Shown here piece after piece: positions 1 through 5,377 of a DNA stretch of 6,483 nucleotides. Source of the DNA: an archaeon (GTDB lineage: Archaea; Aenigmatarchaeota; Aenigmatarchaeia; GW2011-AR5; GCA-2688965); contig NZEE01000062.1 in assembly GCA_002688965.1 (NCBI GenBank), forward strand, positions 4,325-10,807. Reading direction: 5' to 3'. The position numbers were made by a program, and so were the translations under genes. Positions within the stretch are counted from its first letter, which is position 1; every line of letters starts with the position of its first letter. A model generated the notes under the pieces. The model saw only the letters and a list, made by a program, of their open reading frames with translations. It searched no databases and was not told the DNA's origin.

Positions 1-162
1 ACAATGAAGCATACTATATTCACAGCTTCAATAGTAGGCGGTTTTGGCGTCAATCAGGTATTCAATGTAGTTGCGAATAGACCCTACTATTCGTATATTT
101 GGATAGGCCTCATGCCATTAGAAATACGAACTGAAAATCTAATTATAAACGGAAAAGGATAG
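1..162 (+). CDS. Partial or very small ORF, unknown function
   Basis: The frame starting at base 1 is open from the left edge to a TAG at 160-162. It has an ATG at base 4, so it is either the last 53 codons of a longer gene or a 52-residue protein. The three bases before the ATG are too few to judge a ribosome binding site. The peptide is rather hydrophobic and aromatic in its middle (residues around RPYYSYIWIGL) and ends in NGKG. It stops two bases before the ATG of the ATPase gene, and its last codons contain that gene's Shine-Dalgarno, an arrangement typical of a phage operon and the main reason to believe it is coding. I do not recognise the family. The other two plus-strand frames are closed here. 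Confidence 0.5.
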   Translation, partial: TMKHTIFTASIVGGFGVNQVFNVVANRPYYSYIWIGLMPLEIRTENLIINGKG

Positions 163-164
163 TT

Positions 165-1022
165 ATGGTACAAATAAGAACAGTAACTACTGATTGGACT
201 ACCTTGCCAAATGGGCTGACCTGGTATTTTATCGGGCAGCCCAAAACGGGCAAAACAACACAATCTAGTAAGTGGAGTCCCAAGGGAGCTGAAGGGTGTC
301 TATTAATAGATACAGATTTAGGCTCTGATTTTGTAGAGGGAGCAAATACAATAACAGTTACTTCCTTGAATCCCCCAACACGACCAAAAATGCTAGACGA
401 TAAGCAGGTCACAGAAAAGGGGAAACCAGTCAAAGAAGTAATTCCCAACGATGAGCGTGGTTATTATCACAGAACAGGTGATGTTGGTGAACCAATGGAA
501 GTATACTCTATGGTAGAAGTATACTATTGGTTAAAAGATAACTTAAAGAAATTGACTTATGATACTATAGTTATTGACACTATAGATCAAGTAAATAGAT
601 GGATTGAAGATGAAGTTTGTGATGAAAGAGGTCAGCCAGCAATGGGTGACAAAAATTCTTGGGGACAAGACTGGGCACAAGCTAGAAAGAAGAATGTTGA
701 TATTGTCAGAAGATTTCAAACATTGTGTAAATCTTTAAGCAAAAATTTAGTAATAATTTCACATGCAAAAAATACTGTTATAACAGACGGTAAAAGTCAG
801 TTAGGGCCAGAGCTGCCAAGAGGCTTAGCTTATGCTTTAACTGCAAGTGCAGACGTGATAGGGTACGCTATGGCTAATAAAGAAGATAATAAGTTTTATC
901 TTTCCTTTCAAGCGTACGATGAAAGAACTGTAGGCAGTAGGCTGAGACCTCTAGCCCAGAAAGTTCTTGAATTCGATTACAATAGCGTAATGAATGAAAT
1001 CCTAAAATACAAAGAAGAATAG
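165..1022 (+). CDS. Sak4-like RecA-fold ATPase (AAA_24 type phage nucleotide-binding protein)
   Basis: This is a predicted P-loop ATPase of the phage group often called Sak4 or AAA_24, RecA-core proteins linked to single-strand annealing and recombination in phage replication. The 285 residues show a Walker A motif GQPKTGKT (residues 24-31) soon after the N-terminus. A strand ending in an acidic pair follows (LLIDTD, 46-51). Walker B is TIVIDT with D138, and a strand then ends in S199-H200 (NLVIISHAKN), the usual sensor position. The C-terminal part has the arginine-bearing stretch ERTVGSR (253-259). The length fits the family. ATG 165 is preceded by AAGGA (155-159) with 5-base spacing. The stop overlaps the AGGAG that serves the next gene, so the two are probably co-translated. 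The partner is probably the ssDNA-binding candidate immediately downstream. The ATPase assignment is firm; the annealase or recombinase role is inferred from the family. Confidence 0.88.
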   Translation: MVQIRTVTTDWTTLPNGLTWYFIGQPKTGKTTQSSKWSPKGAEGCLLIDTDLGSDFVEGANTITVTSLNPPTRPKMLDDKQVTEKGKPVKEVIPNDERGYYHRTGDVGEPMEVYSMVEVYYWLKDNLKKLTYDTIVIDTIDQVNRWIEDEVCDERGQPAMGDKNSWGQDWAQARKKNVDIVRRFQTLCKSLSKNLVIISHAKNTVITDGKSQLGPELPRGLAYALTASADVIGYAMANKEDNKFYLSFQAYDERTVGSRLRPLAQKVLEFDYNSVMNEILKYKEE

Positions 1023-1031
1023 GAGTAATAA

Positions 1032-1667
1032 ATGCCGTACAGAGGTTCTTATAAACAAGAGTCATCTACATCTGGAGGAGTTAACTTTCTTGGTTTTCAA
1101 GCAGTTACACTTACCGATATAGTGGACAGATCAGCTGAATATCCAAATATGGATATATTTCTAGAGATTTACTTTAGAAATGAAAACTCACAATATCCCT
1201 GGAAATATAGCCTATTAGGCACATTTGACAGAGAAAGTGATAATACTTTAACTGGTCAGAGTAGTCTACTCAAAAGAATCTTGTACTTCACTGATGCAAT
1301 TGGTTGGGATGGCGGAGTAAACACCGATGGTTTATGGGTTGATGAAAATGATAAGCTTGTAGAAGATATTGCAGGTTTATTAAATCATAACTTTACAAAA
1401 GCCAACTATGGTGTTTCTCAATCAGACACTGAACATAAGTATTACATATTTACTTATAAGAAGTGGAATGAAAAAGCTGGTAAAGCATACACTCAAGTAT
1501 GTCCCAAAATTGTAAAGAATAATGATCAAGGTCGAAATGATCTTGATAGTTATATCACTTACATGAAAGCCAATAAATTCATTGTTGAGCACGATAACAC
1601 CCAAGCACCTGTTAATAACGGAGACATGACCAGTACCACTGCTGGTAGCTCTGTAAACAAGTTCTAG
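1032..1667 (+). CDS. Probable phage single-stranded-DNA-binding protein
   Basis: This 211-residue soluble protein lies directly after the Sak4-like ATPase and directly before the primase-helicase, a position usually held by a phage ssDNA-binding protein. The N-terminus is polar and flexible (residues 1-16, rich in S, G and T). The body alternates strands with aromatic residues (DIFLEIYF at 41-48, YPWKYSLLGTF at 55-65, then a helix around residues 78-92). It resembles the general pattern of the DUF669-like phage proteins that accompany Sak4 genes, but no diagnostic motif can be pointed to. The last 20 or so residues are low-complexity (N, T, S, G) and end in NKF. An aromatic terminal residue after a disordered tail recalls bacterial SSB tips, though this tail is not strongly acidic. 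AGGAG at 1021-1025 sits 6 bases before the ATG. The coding call is firm; the function rests mainly on context. Confidence 0.72.
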   Translation: MPYRGSYKQESSTSGGVNFLGFQAVTLTDIVDRSAEYPNMDIFLEIYFRNENSQYPWKYSLLGTFDRESDNTLTGQSSLLKRILYFTDAIGWDGGVNTDGLWVDENDKLVEDIAGLLNHNFTKANYGVSQSDTEHKYYIFTYKKWNEKAGKAYTQVCPKIVKNNDQGRNDLDSYITYMKANKFIVEHDNTQAPVNNGDMTSTTAGSSVNKF

Positions 1668-3500
1668 GTGAAACTTTATCACGAAGTAGCGATAGGGAGC
1701 CCTCAAAACAGGGGGCTCCTTATTCCGCAAGAACAAATAATTGATGTTATATTAGAGCATGGTGATAAATATGCTGTCTATAAAAGTTTATATCTATATG
1801 ATGAAGAAGGAAAAGAATATCATAAGCTAAGGAAAACATTCAAAGATTTCTTAAGTAAGCGATATATTAGAGATATTTTAATCGATATAGATAGAGGCAA
1901 TAATTCTGATGACTATACACTTAACAAAACAAAAGGTATATTATTTGAATTAGAAGAGCTAAACGTTCACAAACGCTCCTACAATATCTATTTCAGTGGA
2001 ACTGGATATCATATAATAATAAGTGGAGAAGTCTTTAATTTCCCAGAAGGAACTACTGATTTACCATTTATTGTTAAAGAAACTATGAATAATTTATTCA
2101 GTGATATAGATTTAGCAGTATATAATAGAACATCAATATATAGATGCCCAAATACCTTAAATCAAAAATCTAATCTATATAAAATTCCATTAACGCACAA
2201 TCAAATAAATGAATCTACAGCTAAAGAGATACATTCTGAAGCAAGTAAACGAATTATAATTGAGACTGAACCTATTTGGGGAGATGGTGAATTAGAAAAT
2301 AAAATAATCACCAAAGTTCCTAAGATAAGAGTTATGGAATCTAGTGTAGAGCCACGAAACATTGTACCCTGTATTCAAAAGATGTATAAACTTGGCCCTG
2401 AAGAGGGATCAAGAAATAATACTATAATGCGAATAGCATCTCATTTCTTTAGACATGGTATACCTAGTGTAGCTGCTAAAGCTGCGTTATTAGAGTGGAA
2501 TAATAAACAATTGAGAAGTGATGTAGTACTTAAAAAGGTAGAAGACACCTATCGTGGTGGATATAAATATGGTTGCAAAGATGTGTTAATGCATAATCAT
2601 TGTCAACCAAATTGTATCTACTACAAAAGAAAAGATTATTTGATAGATGTAAAGAATAGTGAACAATTACAATCAGAGTTAGCAGAAAGATTAGAAACTG
2701 ATTTCTCTGGAAGAACAATTGATTTAGCTAAGTCTTTAGGAGTATACAACAAAGATGCAACAGTATATCCTGGAGAATTAGTAACTATCTTTGGATCGAC
2801 TGGTGCAAACAAAACAGCATTAGCTCAAAATATTGTACTGGGTTATAATGCTGACCACGATCAAATAATAAAAGAAAAACAAATTCCAACATTGTTCTTA
2901 TCATTAGAACTATCAGGATATGTGATGCATAGAAGAAACTTACAAATTGTTTCTGGAGCTAATAAAGATACAGTAATGAAAAATTATAAAAGTCTTTATA
3001 AATACCACAAACAAGAGTTAAGTCACATCATAATGCAATCTATTAGTCCCACTATACCGCAAATACAAGAAAAGATAAAGCAACTACAACCTAAATGTGT
3101 TGTAATAGACTATATTGACCTTGTAGATGTACCGTTCAATAAAAGAGGAGAGTATGAAAAACTTAATTACATAAGTCACTCTCTATCTAATATAGCTGTA
3201 AATGAAGATATTATCATTATACAGATATCTCAAGTGTCAAGAGACTATTCGAGAAATCAAATAATGGATTTATATGCAGCTAAAGGAAGTGGAGCAATAG
3301 AAAATGCATCAAGAAAAGTGCTTGGTATCACAGGCTCAGCTGAAGATGCAGAAAAAAAAGTATCACTATATAAGAATAGTGATGGTGACCTCTTCGATAT
3401 TGAGCTTGAATGGACACCTTCATTTAGACTGAAAAAAAAGAAACCTGAAGTTATACATAGTAAAATAATGAATAAGAACTTCACAATTTTGGAGGAATGA
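1668..3500 (+). CDS. AEP primase fused to DnaB-like SF4 helicase
   Basis: A bifunctional replication protein of 610 residues. The N-terminal half looks like an archaeo-eukaryotic primase: ILIDID gives the catalytic D73/D75 pair, SGTGYH (110-115) matches the sxH nucleotide-binding motif, and D148 followed by RCPNTLNQKS (159-168) fits the third acidic motif and basic patch. A linker holds a C303, H309, H311, C312, C316 cluster that could bind zinc. The C-terminal half is a DnaB-type RecA motor: P-loop GSTGANKT (376-383), SLE with E414, Walker B VVIDY with D481, Q522, and KGSGAIENASRK (539-550) matching the arginine-finger region. The P-loop has N381 where glycine is usual. The start is GTG 1668, touching the upstream TAG with no Shine-Dalgarno. 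No other ATG, GTG or TTG lies in frame before the catalytic core, so translation is probably coupled. Domain calls are strong; in vivo activities are inferred. Confidence 0.88.
   Translation: MKLYHEVAIGSPQNRGLLIPQEQIIDVILEHGDKYAVYKSLYLYDEEGKEYHKLRKTFKDFLSKRYIRDILIDIDRGNNSDDYTLNKTKGILFELEELNVHKRSYNIYFSGTGYHIIISGEVFNFPEGTTDLPFIVKETMNNLFSDIDLAVYNRTSIYRCPNTLNQKSNLYKIPLTHNQINESTAKEIHSEASKRIIIETEPIWGDGELENKIITKVPKIRVMESSVEPRNIVPCIQKMYKLGPEEGSRNNTIMRIASHFFRHGIPSVAAKAALLEWNNKQLRSDVVLKKVEDTYRGGYKYGCKDVLMHNHCQPNCIYYKRKDYLIDVKNSEQLQSELAERLETDFSGRTIDLAKSLGVYNKDATVYPGELVTIFGSTGANKTALAQNIVLGYNADHDQIIKEKQIPTLFLSLELSGYVMHRRNLQIVSGANKDTVMKNYKSLYKYHKQELSHIIMQSISPTIPQIQEKIKQLQPKCVVIDYIDLVDVPFNKRGEYEKLNYISHSLSNIAVNEDIIIIQISQVSRDYSRNQIMDLYAAKGSGAIENASRKVLGITGSAEDAEKKVSLYKNSDGDLFDIELEWTPSFRLKKKKPEVIHSKIMNKNFTILEE
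1691..1724 (+). other. 12-bp hairpin inside the 5' end of the primase-helicase gene (terminator-like or translational control)
   Basis: GATAGGGAGCCC (1691-1702) can pair with GGGCTCCTTATT (1713-1724) around a 10-base loop. Seven central pairs are perfect Watson-Crick, and the outer five include two G-T wobbles. The stem is GC-rich in an AT-rich region and lies 23 bases after the GTG start. It resembles an intrinsic terminator stem, but only a short broken T run follows (TTATT, itself used in the stem). It may attenuate transcription into the large gene or slow the first ribosomes. It could also be a chance feature of the coding sequence. Confidence 0.45.
3491..3495 (+). promoter_or_regulatory. 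Shine-Dalgarno of the Gp157-family gene, inside the end of the primase-helicase gene
   Basis: GGAGG at 3491-3495 precedes two tandem ATGs, at 3497 and 3500. Spacing to the first is only 1 base; to the second it is 4 bases. The second ATG is therefore the more likely start. The choice alters the protein by a single methionine. Confidence 0.6.
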
Positions 3501-4054
3501 TGGCAACAACAAGAGAACTGGTTTGCGAGCTCATTGATATAAATCAACAACTCGAGCACATAGAGCAAGCCACTGACATTGACATGGAACAGCACAAGAG
3601 CCTCGAAGAGGCGAAAACAGCACTACATAGGGTAATCAAGACCAAAATACAAAATGTCGATCACTTCATGCTTGAGCTTAACAAGAAAGAATACTTACTT
3701 GACGCAGAGGTTGAAGCATTGAAAAATGAAATTGACAGATTAAAGTCACGACGAAGAGGACTTAAAAAGACACAGGACTTCTTTAACAAGCAATTGTTAC
3801 CAGCTGTTATAATGGAAATTGGGAACGAAGATGGAGTATACGAGACTAATACTGCAAGGTATAAGCTTTATGAAACATTTGGCCCAGTCGACATTGATCC
3901 ACATACTATATCTGATGATTTCAAAAAAGTAGAGATTGTTGAGAAATTGGATAAAGTAAAGGCGAGAAAAGCTGCAATATCAGCATTTAACGCTGAAAGC
4001 GATATGCCACAAGGCATAAACATAAAAAAAGTTAAAAGAGTAAAGCGAACATAG
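3500..4054 (+). CDS. Gp157-family phage coiled-coil protein
   Basis: This 184-residue protein matches the general form of the siphovirus Gp157 family (first described in Streptococcus thermophilus phages), which is common in phage replication regions and has no settled biochemical role. The N-terminal two thirds is a long charged helix, probably a coiled coil, with the family-like stretch EVEALKNEIDRLKSRR (about residues 69-84). A strand-like segment follows (YETNTARYKLYETFGPVDID, about 117-136). The C-terminus then has an ISDDF segment, a DKVKARKAAI helix and a very basic tail (KKVKRVKRT). ATG 3500 overlaps the last base of the upstream stop codon and is preferred over ATG 3497 on Shine-Dalgarno spacing. 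Its codons appear somewhat less AT-rich than those of the preceding gene. After the stop the tight packing breaks for 154 bases. The family call is good; function is unknown. Confidence 0.82.
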   Translation: MATTRELVCELIDINQQLEHIEQATDIDMEQHKSLEEAKTALHRVIKTKIQNVDHFMLELNKKEYLLDAEVEALKNEIDRLKSRRRGLKKTQDFFNKQLLPAVIMEIGNEDGVYETNTARYKLYETFGPVDIDPHTISDDFKKVEIVEKLDKVKARKAAISAFNAESDMPQGINIKKVKRVKRT

Positions 4055-4098
4055 TTATTAATACTTGTATGCTACATTCTTTTAATAATAAATTATCA

Positions 4099-4200
4099 GG
4101 GCTCAGTTGATTGAAAGGGGGAGGACAAAGACCTCTTACACGCCCAGCGATGTATCATAAGCCTTTTAACAAGCGAAGTAATGCAAAAAACGCTGAGCCC
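4099..4200 (+). ncRNA. Putative structured RNA (closing stem plus three-way junction) upstream of the HNH gene
   Basis: Four helices can be drawn by eye and are mutually compatible. P1 pairs GGGCTCAG (4099-4106) with CTGAGCCC (4193-4200), 8 perfect pairs. P2 begins at the next base: 4107-4118 (TTGATTGAAAGG) with 4162-4172 (CCTTTTAACAA), 11 pairs with one bulged A and one wobble. Inside P2 are P3, GAGG (4121-4124) with CCTC (4132-4135) around a 7-base loop, and P4, TACACGC (4137-4143) with GCGATGTA (4147-4154), 7 pairs with a bulged A and a CCA loop. P2, P3 and P4 meet in a three-way junction. A 20-base A-rich strand (4173-4192, including six consecutive A) returns to P1 and could make tertiary contacts. 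The segment is more GC-rich than its flanks and lies in the only sizeable gap of the operon. I cannot assign it to a known class. It could be a cis-regulator of the HNH gene, a free small RNA, or a DNA element such as an origin. Confidence 0.55.
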
Positions 4201-4208
4201 TTATAATT

Positions 4209-4649
4209 ATGAAATATGATAAAGAAACATTTCGAGAGGTATTAGAACCTCATCATCGTACTTATTGGAAGATTGCTTATAAAAAGCTTCAGAGAAAAAT
4301 GCAAAGTCTCAAATCCTCCCTTAAAAAACGATCCGAAGATTCACAAGTTTTATTCGATATTGAGATGGATGAGCTTCGTGAAATGTTTTATAATAGTTAT
4401 GGTGATGGATGTAAATACTGTGACAAAAAAATGACATTAAAAAATATAGTATGTGATCATATTATTCCGTTGGCTAAAGATGGAAACTCTGTCATTGATA
4501 ACCTGCAGCTAATTTGCAAATCATGTAACACCAGGAAAGGCCCATTAGATGAAGATGAATTTAAATATCTTATGGAATGGGTAGAATGTTTAAAAGACGA
4601 AACAAAAGAATATGTGCTAAGAAAATTAGCCAAAGGAGGAAGATACTAA
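4209..4649 (+). CDS. HNH endonuclease, small free-standing type
   Basis: A 146-residue predicted HNH nuclease. The C-terminal half carries the whole motif set: zinc-knuckle CKYC (68-71), DHIIPLA with D83 and H84, N98 in DNLQLICKSC, a second CxxC (C103, C106), then NTRKG with N107. This HNN form is typical of phage homing-type or packaging-associated HNH enzymes that nick or cut DNA using one metal ion. The N-terminal 60 residues are a basic, helical region (KKLQRKMQSLKSSLKKR) that may bind DNA. No Shine-Dalgarno is visible before ATG 4209; the base of the upstream RNA-like stem ends 8 bases before it. A later in-frame ATG (4299) would leave the HNH core intact but has only a weak purine run before it. 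Its position in a gap, beside a structured element, fits a mobile homing gene. The family call is firm; the target is unknown. Confidence 0.9.
   Translation: MKYDKETFREVLEPHHRTYWKIAYKKLQRKMQSLKSSLKKRSEDSQVLFDIEMDELREMFYNSYGDGCKYCDKKMTLKNIVCDHIIPLAKDGNSVIDNLQLICKSCNTRKGPLDEDEFKYLMEWVECLKDETKEYVLRKLAKGGRY
4634..4639 (+). promoter_or_regulatory. Shine-Dalgarno deciding the start of the 66-residue gene
   Basis: A perfect AGGAGG at 4634-4639 lies within the last codons of the HNH gene, 9 bases before ATG 4649. It selects this ATG over an in-frame ATG at 4577, which would add 24 residues overlapping the HNH coding sequence. Confidence 0.75.
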
Positions 4650-4849
4650 TGAATACAAAGAAATCAAACTATAAAGATGAAATAGGAGAATGGATAGTAG
4701 AAGGATTGATAAAAAAGAATTCAATTAATATAATAAATGTTGCTCATGATGATTGGTGCAAATCAAATACAAAAAAAGGTCGTAATGCAGATTTATGTAA
4801 TTGTAATCCTGATATTAGTATAAATGAATTAAAACAGGAGAAGCAATGA
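4649..4849 (+). CDS. Small conserved-looking phage protein with WC...CxC motif
   Basis: This is a 66-residue protein. Its first half is a charged, probably helical segment (residues 5-24) followed by a short hydrophobic strand (INIINVA, 26-32). The second half has the signature HDDWC (33-37), then C50-N-C52-N-P-D. This H-x-x-W-C ... C-x-C-x-P-D pattern recurs in small unannotated phage proteins and suggests a single metal site built from H33 and C37, C50, C52. I know of no assigned function. ATG 4649 shares a base with the HNH stop (TAATG) and has an excellent AGGAGG. The stop overlaps the next start as ATGA. It is clearly part of the same polycistronic unit. Metal binding is inference. Confidence 0.75.
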   Translation: MNTKKSNYKDEIGEWIVEGLIKKNSINIINVAHDDWCKSNTKKGRNADLCNCNPDISINELKQEKQ

Positions 4850-5124
4850 ACTTAAATCGTGAACAAGCTGAAATTATTATGACAGCTTTAAATAATTATA
4901 GAGGAGAGCTCTATGTAAATAGTAATAACACCGACGCTTTAAATAAGGTAAGTGATCTTATCAGAGATATCGAAGATTCAATGAAATCTAAAGATATTAG
5001 CCAAAAAAGGATACCTGTAACTAAAGAAATGTATACAGCTACAGAAGTAGGTTCTGAAACTGGCATAGAGCTTGAGGATAATTATAATATGAAACCAGGA
5101 GGATGTATAAATTGCGATGAATAA
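4846..5124 (+). CDS. Hypothetical small helical protein with C-terminal CxxC
   Basis: This 92-residue protein does not match a family I recognise. Residues 3-47 look like two amphipathic helices joined by a polar turn (REQAEIIMTALNNYRGEL, then DALNKVSDLIRDIEDS). The C-terminal half is polar and probably disordered and ends in C87-I-N-C90-D-E. A lone CxxC can help bind metal in a dimer or act in redox, but nothing else here supports either. AGGAG at 4836-4840 with 5-base spacing supports ATG 4846, which overlaps the preceding stop by 4 bases. The last codons overlap the next gene by 8 bases. Coding is well supported by context; function is unknown. Confidence 0.72.
   Translation: MNLNREQAEIIMTALNNYRGELYVNSNNTDALNKVSDLIRDIEDSMKSKDISQKRIPVTKEMYTATEVGSETGIELEDNYNMKPGGCINCDE
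5097..5102 (+). promoter_or_regulatory. Shine-Dalgarno with unusually long spacing to the next gene
   Basis: AGGAGG (5097-5102) is the only good ribosome binding site near the gene starting at 5117, but it lies 14 bases upstream, longer than the usual 5-9. An ATG abuts it at 5103 and opens a five-codon frame whose TGA (5118-5120) overlaps the 5117 start. That raises weak translational coupling as a possibility. Confidence 0.4.
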
Positions 5125-5377
5125 CTATACTATAAAAGAACCAATCTGGGATGGTGGAAATAAAACTCGTGCAATAGGGATAGCAGATTTTAGGATACCA
5201 TGTATAATAGATATAAGTCATAAAAATAGTGATGGCAAATTATCATATCCAGGTAAATTCAAAATAACAGAATCTGATATAGAACCATATAGAATACAAA
5301 TAATAAGAAATTCAATAAAACTAATTATAATACCTATTAGTGATTTATATGAAAAATTCAAAGTGAATGATGAATAA
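5117..5377 (+). CDS. Hypothetical phage protein
   Basis: This 86-residue protein is of a kind seen in phage early regions but has no function I can assign. It appears to be mostly beta: KEPIWDGGNKTRAIGIADFR (residues 8-27), a strand IPCIIDISH, a glycine turn, YPGKFKI, then a strongly hydrophobic stretch NSIKLIIIPISDL (65-77). That stretch contains charged residues and is too short to be a convincing membrane helix. No catalytic motif is visible. ATG 5117 overlaps the end of the preceding gene by 8 bases and is the only canonical start in frame after the upstream stop at 5108-5110. The Shine-Dalgarno is 14 bases away, so expression may depend on coupling to the upstream gene. The stop lies inside the next gene's first codons. 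Confidence 0.65.
   Translation: MNNYTIKEPIWDGGNKTRAIGIADFRIPCIIDISHKNSDGKLSYPGKFKITESDIEPYRIQIIRNSIKLIIIPISDLYEKFKVNDE

Noticed and set aside
143..1736. Minus-strand open frames opposite the ATPase and ssDNA-binding genes
   Set aside because: They lie wholly or largely antisense to well-supported genes and their peptides show no motifs.
2530..3595. Minus-strand open frames opposite the helicase and Gp157-family genes
   Set aside because: They give low-complexity Leu/Ile/Ser-rich peptides expected from the complement of AT-rich coding sequence.
4099..4200. tRNA or tmRNA-like gene suggested by the GGGCTCA/TGAGCCC closing stem
   Set aside because: The length is about 102 bases, no T-arm consensus or 3' CCA context is present, and the inner helices do not match a cloverleaf.
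4202..4207. TATAAT as a -10 promoter box before the HNH gene
   Set aside because: It lies one base before the ATG, so any transcript would start inside the gene. The region is AT-rich enough for chance matches.
4577..4648. Upstream extension of the 66-residue gene from ATG 4577
   Set aside because: It lies wholly within the HNH coding sequence, gives a lysine/arginine-rich shadow peptide, and the perfect AGGAGG points to ATG 4649.
4055..4649. Group I intron with an HNH homing gene
   Set aside because: No recognisable P3-P7 core, and neither neighbouring gene appears interrupted: the Gp157-family gene ends normally and the next gene starts normally.
4099..4649. IscB/IsrB-type (HEARO, omega RNA) system
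   Set aside because: The HNH protein is only 146 residues, with no visible RuvC-like segments, bridge helix or PLMP motif. Its architecture is a plain free-standing HNH.
5103..5120. Five-codon leader ORF after AGGAGG
   Set aside because: The ATG directly abuts the Shine-Dalgarno with no spacer, so initiation there is unlikely. It is kept only as a note on coupling.
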